The notes beneath the pieces were generated by a model that was given only the letters and a program-made list of their open reading frames with translations, was not told where the DNA came from and ran no database searches. A stretch of 64,000 bases of DNA from Chrysomallon squamiferum (Eukaryota > Mollusca > Gastropoda > Neomphalida > Peltospiridae), in contig CM022665.1 in NCBI GenBank assembly GCA_012295275.1, positions 10,281,476 to 10,345,475 of the forward strand. The letters are read 5' to 3'. The stretch's first letter is position 1, and each line of letters starts with the position of its first letter. Positions 34,679-47,589 of the stretch are shown here, piece by piece. The position numbers were made by a program, and so were the translations under genes.

Positions 34679-35570
34679 GTTGAGAATGGCTGATCGAAGC
34701 TGATGTGTTTTCTAATGTATTTATATACAATACTTTTCTGGCTGTTCGTAAAAGCTGAATATATAATCTGCTGTTACAGTTAGGCGGACATCTGCACTTT
34801 ACGTAATAAATAACAGTCACATTACAGAAGAGTAAATACTGAACACTTTTTTTTACATCTACACAAACAAATGAGTTAATATTCATTTTAAAATCGAAAT
34901 ATCCATGCAAAACTCATACACATCGCTTCTTTATTTTTTTTCATTATTATTACTTCTTTTTTTTTCTTCTTTTTTTCTGAATTTTTGTTTTGTTTTTGTG
35001 TTCATTGCTATGTGTTAAGGTTTGGATAGCTTCATGTTTGTATGTTTTCTGGAATGTCCGAACTGTAAGCAAACTCACAAAATAATTATTGTTTACACAA
35101 CTGTAAATAAAATCGTGTGTTTCTACAATGAGTGTTTTGTCTAAATTTGCATAACTGTGTAAACCATTTTCTACAAATTATTTGGATCTGGTTAGAAAAA
35201 TAAAACAAAGAAAGAAAAGAAAAAAGAAACGCTAGATTTATGTTCGATATCTGGTTTCTTTTTTTCTTTTTTTTATGCGTAACCAGCAATATCGATATAT
35301 CGACAGAGCTATATACACTTTTCAATCCAGCTATTTCCCGATCTAGCCAGTGGCTCCCTGTTTGCGAGAATATGCTTGTAAAAGATCCCTTGCACTTAAA
35401 TTAAACGAGTAGCTCGCTGTGTGACGTCACCTTGTTTCATTTTTCATTATGATGAGTGCTGTACATTTCCTTTTTTGTAGCAGATAAAATACATATTAAA
35501 AATATATATGAGAAAATATTCCTTCCTTTCTTCATTCCGTGTCTTCGGGATATATTAGGTACTGTATACG
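34196..35570. other. Non-coding DNA
   Basis: T-homopolymer at about 34646-34673 and otherwise unique AT-rich sequence. The ORF at 34105-34491 continues past its repeat without any recognisable domain. Confidence 0.35.
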
Positions 35571-35625
35571 GAACTGTGGCCAAATGGTTAGAAATACTGG
35601 AAGAAAAAGAGTAACCCTTAGTATG
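35571..35625 (+). mobile_element. Lone A-box-like SINE remnant
   Basis: CTGTGGCCAAATGGTTAGAA at 35574-35593 closely matches the pol III A-box region shared by tRNA-derived SINEs. No B-box follows at the expected distance, so it is either a truncated relic or chance. Confidence 0.25.
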
Positions 35626-35820
35626 GCAAGTTTCTTTATTGATAGAAACAAACATCAACAACAACAACAACAAAAGCCCAGGCAGCAAGCTTCATTTTTC
35701 TCCTTAACTACAACACGATGACGTCATACATACCAAAACCAAAATGCGTTTTTAAATAAAAACATTTCATCCTTTTTTTTTTTTCTTTTTTTTTTAACTC
35801 TTCTTTTTTACTCATTTAGA
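35626..35820. other. Non-coding DNA
   Basis: CAA-rich patch at about 35652-35672 and T-homopolymers at 35773-35795. Confidence 0.4.
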
Positions 35821-36125
35821 GCTAGCTGCCAATGGAAAAACAGCAACCGATAACCCAACCTTTTCCCGCCGCCAGCACGTGCTTGCTGGATGACTGTGGG
35901 CTCTGAATTAAGCGGTGTTTGGCGGGAGAGTGACTCGTGTTCAAACGTGATCCAGTCTGAACGACAGCGTGCCAGCAAATTATTGCCTGATGAGGTCCAT
36001 TTGTAAAGCAGTGTACAAAGGTATAATTAATATTCTGTGTTAGCTAGCGGCACGTACGCACATTAATCGGCAATTTGGCCCAAGCGAGCGGTTTTCGTTG
36101 TATCACATGGTAACGTCACAACACG
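35821..36125. promoter_or_regulatory. Candidate cell-cycle-type regulatory island
   Basis: Within 100 bp lie a CCAAT box (35829-35833), a canonical E2F site TTTTCCCGCC (35861-35870), a palindromic AGCACGTGCT E-box (35874-35883) and an oppositely oriented E2F site TTTGGCGGGA (35918-35927). The stretch is repeat-free and GC-balanced in very AT-rich surroundings. It could be a promoter for an unrecognised transcript or a distal element acting on the kinase inhibitor about 28 kb upstream. No splice-bounded ORF follows on either strand. Confidence 0.45.
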
Positions 36126-36488
36126 AGAGAAACAGAGATCTGGTTATCGCAGTGCTTCATCTGTGTCATACACCAGCTTTTATTTTTATTGTTTTGTTTT
36201 GATTTCGTTTTGTTTTTACTATTATGTTATGTTGTTGTTGTTGTTTTTTTGTTGTTTTTTTGTGGTTTTTTGGGGGGGTTATTTTATGTAATATTAATTT
36301 GTGTAGTTCTATGTTTTGCTATATTATGTTACGTTACGTTACATTACATTACATTATATTTTATTATAATTATTACTTTACATTACATTAAATTACTTTA
36401 TTTTACGTCACGTCACGTTACGTTATAGTATATTACACTACGTTGTATTATATTGCATTGCATTATATATTTGTGTGCATGTATATAA

Positions 36489-36491
<3 letters not shown>
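36126..36491. other. T-rich DNA with degenerate TTACG/TTACA pentamers
   Basis: From about 36320 to 36440 the sequence is an irregular run of TTACA, TTACG and TTATA pentamers, including paired CGTCACGT words. No coding signal. Confidence 0.5.

Positions 36492-36534
<43 letters not shown>
36492..36534. repeat. (GT)n microsatellite
   Basis: Perfect GT array of about 21 units. Confidence 0.95.
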
Positions 36535-36538
<4 letters not shown>

Positions 36539-37454
36539 CATTACATGGATTATTTAAATGAAAACTTACTATTTTTAAAAATGCATCGCTGATGAATGAA
36601 TATAGATTAATTGATTAATAAATAAATTATGTATGTATCGCGTCACTGTAGAACCAACAGCAACTGAAAATAGCTCAGATTTGTAGATAAAACCAAAGTT
36701 TAAATATTTAATTAATTATAGCACAGGGAAGTTCTCAGTCAAGATAAAACATTTTGTATTTAAAAAAAAAAAAAAAAAATGTTTTTTTTTTTTTTTTTCT
36801 TGTTAAATAAAATCAGTTAATTAATGAACTCATTAATATTATTAACTTTATTAATATCTGTCATTATATCTGCCTTAAAAATTTAATAAGTTAATTAACG
36901 TTAAAATCTGGCACCTCATTTTAAAAAATAAAATACTTTGATAGATTAATAATAATAAACCTGTGATAAACTGATTTTTCTTTACAAAACCATTTTAAAA
37001 ATAAATTACATAATTATATTGATTACCAATGGAAAACATGTCAGTGAAATCTTCCTGAATATTGTAGACGTAATCAAAACTTGACAATTATTAATATTAA
37101 TTAGAATACATTGGCTAGTATATCATTCAAATATACTTGATTAATTTCGAAGAATTTATTAGAAAATATACTAATATAGCTAAACCATTGTAATAAAATA
37201 TTAAAAAATAATTCACTACAAAAAGATGAATATATTTAAAATTTAATACACATCGATTAATTATTATGTTACTAAAACAGCTGCTACTGATTACAGAATG
37301 AAATTCTTTTAAAAATAAATTATACATTAAAATTAATTAAACAAAGTAAGTAAAAAAACCAAACAACTTCCGATCAATTTGTTTAAAATTTTAAATAAAA
37401 GTTGGTATAACTGATATAACACACACACATAAAATTTAAAATTTCTGTGGACGA
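36535..37454. other. Very AT-rich non-coding DNA
   Basis: Adjacent poly(A) (36762-36779) and poly(T) (36782-36798) runs form a perfect small palindrome. The remainder is AT-rich without features. Confidence 0.45.
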
Positions 37455-37575
37455 TATATATGTACACACATACATACATACATACATACACACATACATA
37501 CATATATATATATATATACATACACACATATACACACATACATACATATACACAGACACACACACAAACACACAA
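37455..37575. repeat. Imperfect CATA/TA/CA array
   Basis: Interleaved ACAT, TA and CACA units. Confidence 0.85.
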
Positions 37576-38010
37576 TATCCACATATTTCTAATTACACTA
37601 CTCATTGAATTCCTGTGACAAACTTGCCAGTCATTCTGAGAGAATATTTGAAATAACTGTCAACTATTCTGACGAATCTTCATCTCGGTCGCTCTCCGTT
37701 TACGTTCATTAATAACACACACGTCAAACAAACACATACAAATAATGATGATTAAAACATACAAGTTATGATGAACCTGTCAGTCGAGTCTCGTGTGAAT
37801 TGAAATCCAACTGTTGGCATAATTAAGATTTCGTTTGCACCATGACACACACATCAAATATGTGTAATTAATGAAATCTCGGCGTATATTGCATATTTCG
37901 CATTCAGTTCCCGACATTGCCCTGTGACCTCTTAACATTAGTGTGTCACGTAATAATTATTTGGCGTAACGCAGAGCTATAAAATAATTTTCTGTTTGAA
38001 ATACGAGTTT
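37576..38010. other. Non-coding DNA
   Basis: Unique sequence, no feature recognised. Confidence 0.35.
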
Positions 38011-38272
38011 GTGTATATGTGTCTGTATATAATATATGGATATATTGTTTTGTATGTGTGTCTATATGTATATATATATATGTGTGTGTGTGTGTTTTTG
38101 TGTGTATACTTGTGTGTGTATCTATGTATGTATGTATGCATGTATGCATTTATGTATGTATGTATGTATGTATGTATGTATATGCATATATGTGGTTGTA
38201 CTGTTGATTGTGTGTGTGTATGAATGTATACATGCATAATTAAATATATATTCATACATATATACATACATG

Positions 38273-38306
<34 letters not shown>
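38011..38306. repeat. Imperfect GTAT/TA/GT array
   Basis: About 300 bp of interleaved GTAT, GT and TA units. Several overlapping Tyr/Cys/Val-rich ORFs are artefacts. Confidence 0.85.
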
Positions 38307-38605
38307 TGTTTTAGGGGTAATTACACTGGACAATGAAATCCAATGAAATCCAGAGTCAGTCAGATACTTATATTTAAAGGGGCGATTTCGTTCTCAGATC
38401 TACGCGTTTCACATTAAACTGTCATTTGAAACTTACTAAAGCGTGTAATACAACATGCATACAGAACAATAACGCGATTAAACTGAACGTCATGCATCAC
38501 TGGACAAATGCACGTACCCGTTATCTTGATTTTCTAGTTATAAGAGCTTTTTTAATACCGAAGGATATCAAACATGAAAGATAAGCACACGAGAATTTAA
38601 TTATA

Positions 38606-39030
38606 GATAGCATAATTACATACTGGGCGATATCACTAAATTATTTGACGGCAATAATTAGATTCTGCTGAGAGATACTATTAAATTAATGATAGCTATA
38701 TTGAGAGCAATATTATTAAATAATCGATACCTAAATTACTGATTAAATATCTAACGATTAAATTATTAAATTATCGATGGTCATAATTAGATATCAAGCG
38801 ATATATTTAAATTATTGATAGATATAATTAGATAATGAGCGAAAATATTAAATAGCTGATACTAATAGTTCGACACTGGGTAATACTTTTAAATTACTGA
38901 TGGCCATAATTAGATATTGAGCGATATTATTAATTTATTGACAGTTATAATTAGATATCGAGCGATATTATTAAATTATTGATAGTTATAATGGGTATTG
39001 AAATGAATTATTTAACTACTGAGCGATGTT
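38606..39030. repeat. Diverged minisatellite, about 41-bp unit
   Basis: About ten copies of a unit beginning ATAATTAGATATTGAGCGAT and ending in a TATTAAATTATTGATAGTT-like half. The copies starting near 38909 and 38950 keep exact 41-bp spacing; those further left are more scrambled. Confidence 0.8.
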
Positions 39031-40429
<1,399 letters not shown>

Positions 40430-41375
40430 AAAAATAATGAAACTCAGTTAATATTCTTGGATTCGCCCTTGTATATGTCTCTGTTTTCTTTCTCGTCAGG
40501 CGTGTTGTATCACTTATGACATTTCTGTGGACGATTTGTCACGGGTCGCGTAACTTTACTAGCTAACCATCTAAAAAAAAAAAAAAAAAAACAAAAACAA
40601 AAACAACAAAAGTAAACCATAAATAGACGGAGACGAATATGTAACATTTAAAAACTACGACCTCCAGATATATACTGTTGTTTTATGCTTCGCTGATGTA
40701 GTACTTTTCACAAACAAAAACATTTACAAGTCACGGACGGACGATCTGGCGCGTACGTACGCTTTAAAACAGACTAGTTTTGAAGGCTCTTTTCTCGCTC
40801 CTGTTTAATGAGCGTAATGATCTACAACGTCACAGACGACTTCATCACACATATTTACAGAAAGGATATACGCGTGTCAGCTGAATTTTGAAAAGAAAAA
40901 TAATAAAAGGAAACAAAACAAACAACAGAAAGAACTATTGGCATGTCAGGAACGTTTCAAAAAAAAAAAAAAAAAAAAAAAAAATAGAGAAAAACACAAC
41001 AATTAGCTATAGAGCTATAATGGTTATTCAATTATTCAGTACGCTGGAGATATTCATAAAGATCCCGTTAAATCCCAGCGGTGTTTTTAATTATAATTCC
41101 GTTAACTATTCTTTTCATCGTGGTTTAATATTAGCCTTAGTCATATTTTTGTTTGTTAAAACCGTTTACTGATTATTCAGTGACATCCGTTTCACTTAGA
41201 ACTCTGCCTTACAAATTTGGTAGTTAAGAACATAAGTACTGCCAAGCATTCAAATCTGTAAATAAAACGCACCGTTTAGTGCATTCATTACAATGCTATA
41301 TAATTCACGATCTTTTAAACAATTACTCATAGCTGATTTCTTATTCATCAGTCTCATTATGTTCTGCTTTTACGT
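40430..41375. other. Non-coding DNA
   Basis: A-homopolymers at about 40573-40591 and 40960-40984. Unique sequence otherwise; no gene recognised. Confidence 0.4.
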
Positions 41376-41483
41376 CATCATCGTTGTCATCGTCATCATG
41401 ATTATTCTCATCATAATCATCACCATCGTCATCATCACCACCACCATCGTCATCATTCTCATCATCATCATCATTTTCTTCTA
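41376..41483. repeat. Degenerate (ATC)n array
   Basis: Interrupted ATC/ACC triplets. Confidence 0.85.
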
Positions 41484-41666
41484 TATCTCTGCTTTATGCT
41501 TGAAGTATTCATTAGATTACTTACGTTAATGTTTTCTAGTTTTTTTTTTGTCTCATATATTTAATTGCTATGGCTTGGAAATAACCCAATCTTTCTTTTC
41601 GTTTTTTTTGTTTTTGTTTTTTTCTCTTAAATGACAAATTGACAGGAAATTAAAATAATACATAAG

Positions 41667-41667
<1 letters not shown>

Positions 41668-41721
<54 letters not shown>

Positions 41722-41724
41722 TAA

Positions 41725-41759
<35 letters not shown>

Positions 41760-41760
41760 A
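41668..41760. repeat. (AAT)n(AAAT)n array
   Basis: AAT triplets pass into AAAT tetranucleotides. Confidence 0.9.
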
Positions 41761-41968
41761 AACGAAAATGTAAACAGCAAAACGCCATTTAGAACTTACG
41801 TTGCTTAAATTTCATCAGCAAAGCTATGTACGTATTAAAAAATCATAATGACGTACATGCATTTTCGATTAACGCATTTCAATTATGGGACAGTTTACAT
41901 TTTTGCACTACAGTTGACAAAATCTTGTCAGTGTTTATAGTTCATTCATTTTTATTAAAACAAATTTT

Positions 41969-41971
<3 letters not shown>
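41761..41971. other. Non-coding DNA
   Basis: Unique sequence with no recognised feature. Confidence 0.35.

Positions 41972-42040
<69 letters not shown>
41972..42040. repeat. (GA)n microsatellite
   Basis: Perfect GA array of about 34 units. Confidence 0.95.
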
Positions 42041-42042
<2 letters not shown>

Positions 42043-42345
42043 AATATGCTGACCTTGGAAATAAATACCAAACAAATATTTTCAAAATTATCATTAGACT
42101 CATTCTATTCATTTGGTCGTATTAACTTCTGGAAACACAGAATGACATTGGAGTTGTTAATAATGGGAAATTTAAAACGGAAATGACACTAATATCCAGT
42201 GGCGTACTGTATAGCTGTTTCCGGTCTCATCCACAAACATCCACTGATATCAATAGCACGTCTATCCGGGGCGTTCATTAAAATCCTTGACCTTTGCTCT
42301 TCGAATGAATGAAAATATTATTTGATTTTATTACTTGTTATTGTA

Positions 42346-42406
42346 TTTTGTTTATTTATTTATTTATTTGTTTGTTTTATTTATTTATTTATTTGTTTTA
42401 TTTGTT

Positions 42407-42461
<55 letters not shown>

Positions 42462-42465
42462 TTTG
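42346..42465. repeat. (TTTA)n array
   Basis: TTTA units with a few TTTG substitutions on the left, perfect on the right. Poly-(Tyr-Leu-Phe-Ile) ORFs are artefacts. Confidence 0.9.
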
Positions 42466-42591
42466 TTGTTTATCTGTCAGAATATTTTGTTTAGCTGTTG
42501 TTTTTATTTTGTTTCTTTTCGTTTTGTTTGGTTTTCTGTTTTAATGTGTGGATCTTGCATTTTTAATCCAGTTTTGGAATTATAAGATAAA

Positions 42592-42624
<33 letters not shown>

Positions 42625-43130
42625 AAAATAAAATAAAAGAATGAAGAAGAAAACCATCAACAATAACGACGACAAAAATTAATAACAACATTATCAGTGT
42701 CAATTGTTTTATCAATAAATCGGTCATAATGGTTCTTTTAAATATAAACTGCTGTTGTTTATGAAAATGTCTCTCTATCTGACCCATATTTTAGAATTTT
42801 ACGTTTGTAAATATCATAAACATAATGATTAATCGTTATTTCAAACAAACGGAATGACTGAATGAATTTTTGGAAAACTCATGGCATTTTCAGTAGTAAC
42901 ATATTTACCTTGCAGTCGGCAATTCTCAAATAATCATATCGAGAAAAGAAACACACTGCCACTTCGATTGCTTTCATCGGTTAGCAGCGGGGAATCTTTT
43001 AAAAACATCGTTTTATAGGCTTTCTAACATATTTTTATAATCCTCCTGCGTCGTATTGGACAGAATGGGTAACAGATTAATAAAAGGACTGTCTAGGATT
43101 GACTCTGCGCTCAGAATGGTTTTCTAAATG
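42466..43130. other. Non-coding DNA
   Basis: (AAT)n patch at about 42592-42618, otherwise unique. No coding signal. Confidence 0.4.
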
Positions 43131-43290
43131 TTCACACACACATATATTCACGTACACATGCATATACACACAAGCTCACGCACACGTACACGTACATACA
43201 TACATATACACACACACACACACAGGTGCACACGCTGGTAAACACACGTACACACACTGGCACAACACAAGTACACACACATACATACAT
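43131..43290. repeat. Imperfect CA/CATA array
   Basis: Interrupted CACA, ACAT and ACGT units for about 160 bp. Confidence 0.85.
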
Positions 43291-44260
43291 CACAAAAGGA
43301 TATTAAAATACACTGTATTTTCTTTGAACATAATAGACAGTGATTAAAGAAAGATAAAGGTATATCAACAGGATACCTGATTACTTCGTTGAGATAAACA
43401 AACAACTATATGTTTACTTGTGATGTTCGTAACCTAGAGATAGTTTTTTCATGGTCCAGTTATTCGTTACAATACAAAATAGAATTGAGTAAAAAAAACG
43501 TGACACAATCATTTTGCTAGTAGTTGAAAAAAGGACAGTTCACACTCCACGATTTGTGTTTAGACGTAGATATAAATGTAGAATGATGGTATTTTTATTC
43601 ATTCTAAATTTCCGTTGGCCAGTCGCTTTTCAGATTAGAGTTCTTCATTCTTTATTGTATATACTAATTATTTTATTTTATTTTATTTTATTTCTTTATT
43701 TATTTTATTGTTTAGTCATCTTGTTTTTTTTATACAAGCTTCTAGCCGAACCAGTTTTGGTTTCTTTTTCTCATTTTTCAAGAATTTTGATACATAAGTA
43801 AATACAGTACTGTTCGTATCTTTCTTTGTTATTACAACCAGACTTGTCGTCAGGCCAGTAATCCGTATTGAAGTGAATTTAATTCTATTCAAGCAATAAC
43901 GAATAGCAGTCTGCACATTAACGTAACTTTGTCCTGTTCCGATTTCTACAAAGATTACAAATCTCATACTACAAACTGTTATTGTAAGTAGCGTTGTAGG
44001 ACTGCAACTTTAGTTACGTATGGTTGACTGCCTATCCGTAGCGTAAAACAGCCTGTGATTATTTGATTTTCAAAATGGCTCCACCCTCAGTCAAAAGAGT
44101 CAAAAAACAAACGATAAAAGTACACATGTGAACGATTGTGTGGAAAAAACTTACTTGAATCATTTGTGTAGAAAAAAGTATTTTATAAAGTATAGTATTT
44201 TAAAACTGACCAGTTCAGTCTATAACTTCAAAGACTTTTACAGAAAATATGCATGCATAC
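43291..44260. other. Non-coding DNA
   Basis: (TTTTA)n pentamers at about 43671-43692. The remainder is unique; short ORFs show no domains. Confidence 0.4.
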
Positions 44261-44289
44261 GTACATACATACATCTATACAAACATACA

Positions 44290-44323
<34 letters not shown>

Positions 44324-44360
44324 CATACGTACATACGTACATACAAACATACATACATAA
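44261..44360. repeat. (CATA)n array
   Basis: CATA tetranucleotides with a few CAAA and CGTA substitutions. Confidence 0.9.
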
Positions 44361-44539
44361 ATAGTTTAATACCATCTGAAAACATTTCTATAGTGACTGT
44401 TAATAAGAATGAAATCAAATGATTTTCGTTCAAAGATAAATTTGAACAAAAAACACTACGTTCATTCTCTGCTCTACTTTTACCAGTTAACACGAACGGC
44501 TCATTCATACGCATCTTCTCATAGACAGGAAAAAGACAT

Positions 44540-44615
44540 ACCGTGGCCTTTGTGGAACACTGGTTAGTATGGTATAATAGCCCAAAGTGGTAATCAATGA
44601 GAATTGATTCTGTGA
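44540..44615 (+). mobile_element. Decayed tRNA-derived SINE head
   Basis: TGTGGAACACTGGTTAG (about 44551-44567) resembles an A-box region. GAATTGATTCTG (about 44601-44612) could be a mutated B-box at the expected spacing of about 48 nt. No tail or target duplication was seen. Confidence 0.35.
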
Positions 44616-46225
44616 TCTGTAATTCTTCATGTGAACGCTTAATCACTGACCAATAACTCGCTTCAGTAAATGTTTATAGATTCAGCGTCAAACTGACATT
44701 TCGCGTGCCTCTGTCTATTTATTTCAAACACTTTGGATAGGTAAAGTTTTTACAGTTTCTGTCTGGTATTAATACACGTGTCAGTGTATCTGTATATATT
44801 ATTAAGTAGCAGGAACAGATACATTAAGATGGGATTCCACAAGTAATGGAATTACTTGCTCGAATGACCTTTACATTATCAAGATGTCCCGAACGAGACA
44901 AAAACGACCTCAAAAGCTAAACAGCAAATGTATCTATTTTAGTCTGGACAAACTAAATCACTTAAAATAACTGCGATTATCTTTCAACAATGGGTTCGTG
45001 GAAAGAAGATCGCCTGATAAGAAACACTGTTTGTTTTGTTTGTTGTCTTGGTTGACATCGATCGTTAGCTAATAAATAAAGCCATTGATTTTGTACCAAA
45101 GCGAAATGCGAGCGCGTATTATTGAAGCTATCAGTGTCTGATACACACGCGAATGAATCGTCTTTCAGTTCCAAGCTTAATGTAAGACAGACAAGACAGT
45201 CTTGCATCACTGCAGAAACGTCTGTCATTTTGATTAGCAGATGTAATTCGCTCCGCTCGCGTGTCAAAGCACCACCGATTGTTTTAATTAATCCAAGCTC
45301 TTATCCAAAGCAAATACAAAAATGCGTGTAAAAATCTCTTTCCAAACAAGCAAACCCTTCGGCTATTGTGTAAATAAATGTTGTTGTTTTTTAATTGTTT
45401 TTTTTTTTTTTTTTTTATTGAAATCACGGGATTAACAATACATTTGTTGTAATGCAGGTTCATCATTATTCATCGAAATGATTGGAAATGTTTTGACGTG
45501 TTAATGTTGTATTTTCGTGTGTTATAGGTTAAAATGACTTTTTTGTACTTGAATTATAAACACAAAATTATGTCTGAAAACACCATTTATAAATGTTAAA
45601 TCATTCGCTATAATAATAATCATTTATATTTGAATTGTATGGTATGGTTCCAAGCTTTTTAAAAATCGTTATTACTTCTTTTCTGCTTTCATTTTTCTTT
45701 TTTCTTTCTTTCTTTCTTTCTTTCTCCCTTCAGTTCGTACTTCGTTCTGTCGTTCGTCCTTTTAAAATATAAAAGAATAGAATTTTAATTATTTTAAATT
45801 AATTTTTAATTGCTATTATTCTTTTTTTTTTTTTTTATATACATTAAACAACAATTTAATTTCAAAAGAAAACAGTTTATTTAAAGTTTTAGTGACATTT
45901 TTTTTTTTTTTTTGGTGCTTGTTAATACGAACACAGTCACAAATAATCAGTTTGCTAATAAAAAAAATAAAAATAAAAATAAAAAAATTATAAAAAACAA
46001 GCTGTTTTGCTCTGAAGTTTTTTCATACGGTTGTCAGAAAAAATAAAAAATAAAAATAATAAAAACAACAAACAGCTGTCACTCCGCCGTGTACGCGATG
46101 ACGCCATCATCTGTGAAGGTGTAAATCGGCGGCTTTCAGTTGTTTTGTAATAATATTATTTTATTGTTATGAGCGTTGATAGATCACGGAAAACAATAAA
46201 ACAATATAATGGAAATGTAAAAAAA
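44616..46225. other. Non-coding DNA
   Basis: A GC-balanced segment at about 44980-45320 holds small ORFs without domains. T-homopolymers lie at about 45400-45417, 45823-45837 and 45899-45914. TTTC units at about 45703-45724. Confidence 0.35.
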
Positions 46226-46227
46226 AA

Positions 46228-46351
46228 TATCATTTATTTATTTATTTATTTACTTACTTATTTGTCTGTTTGTTTATTTGTTTATTTCTTTTTCTGTTTA
46301 TTTAATGGTTTATTTATTTATTTCGTTATAATCTATTTCTTTCTTTCTTTT

Positions 46352-46386
<35 letters not shown>

Positions 46387-46402
46387 TTATATATATATAT
46401 TT
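46228..46402. repeat. Imperfect (TTTA)n array
   Basis: TTTA units with TTTG/TTTC substitutions, perfect from about 46350 to 46387, followed by a TA run. Confidence 0.9.
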
Positions 46403-47006
46403 CGTTGGGGGAAGTGCTTTAGACCATTCATTCACAGGCACGTTTTAAAAAGAACTAAAAACTATATTCCTGGTAATTTTAATAAATTTACTTAAGGTTT
46501 GATTTGATACCAGGTTGTTCCAAGTACAGCGGAAATAACAGGATCAGATACAGATAAAAGATATGACAAACACACTTTATTAAATGCATACATTTCATGT
46601 TAGGATCAGCACATAGCGTTAATCGAGTTGGCGATATCAAAACGCTGTTATGCTTAATGGTTATTGTATGTAGGTTTTTTTTCTCTCTCTTTTTTTTTTT
46701 TTTTTTTTTTTTTAAGGGGTGAGTTGTGATTATTATAATGCTCGGGTAAATATATACATTTATATTAAACACCTGCAAATGCTAACAAAAGACGATCTCA
46801 TCAAAAATAAAACATTGATAGAACATTTAAGGTTCAAACTGTGGCAGATATGTTATTGCTAAAACAATGATTTATTGCGCTACACTATACGGGCGTTTTC
46901 TGCAAAAACAATCGACATATTGTGGCGATGTCGTTCACATAAAACATAAATGTGTTCATCCTACAGGGCGAAACCGCCTTCTACAGAGATAAAGAATTAT
47001 TGAATA
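46403..47006. other. Non-coding DNA
   Basis: A T-homopolymer is at about 46691-46713. No coding signal. Confidence 0.4.
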
Positions 47007-47183
47007 TTTTATATTTAATATATTTAGAAAACAAATGTAGCATGGCTTAAACGTTAATAAATAATAATAGTAATAAAAAAAAAATAATGTGTATTTGGTT
47101 CGGTAGTGATAAATAGGATATATTAATGTTGCTGTTATTATTGTGAAATATTTAAGTTGTTGATAATAAAAACAGGATGTTGT

Positions 47184-47281
<98 letters not shown>

Positions 47282-47567
47282 ATAATATCACTCAGTTACT
47301 GTCTTGACTCCTTGGCCTAATATATAATGGATATTTAAAGATGGAATAAATAATTAATTGAATGTTTAAGAAAAACAACATCCTGTTTTTATTATCAACA
47401 ACTTAAATATTTCACAATAATAACAGCAACATTAATATATCCTATTTATCACTACCGAACCGAATACACATTATTTTTTTTTTTTTTTTTTTTTTTTTTA
47501 TTACTATTATTATTTATTAACGTTTAAGCCATGCTACATTTGTTTTCTAAATATATTAAATATAAAA
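47007..47567. repeat. Near-perfect inverted duplication with a (CT)n loop
   Basis: The left arm is 47007-47184 and the right arm 47374-47567. By eye the right arm is the reverse complement of the left, with one substitution (in the TGTGTATTYGGTTCGG segment) and a homopolymer-length difference (about 10 A versus about 26 T). The 189-nt loop holds (CT)n at 47187-47278. A 24-nt direct repeat beginning AATTAATTGAATGTTTAAG flanks the right arm at 47352-47375 and 47566-47589. The arms carry no ORF or terminal motif of a known transposon. The near-identity implies a recent event, or an assembly artefact. Confidence 0.92.
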
Positions 47568-47589
47568 TTAATTGAATGTTTAAGAAAAA

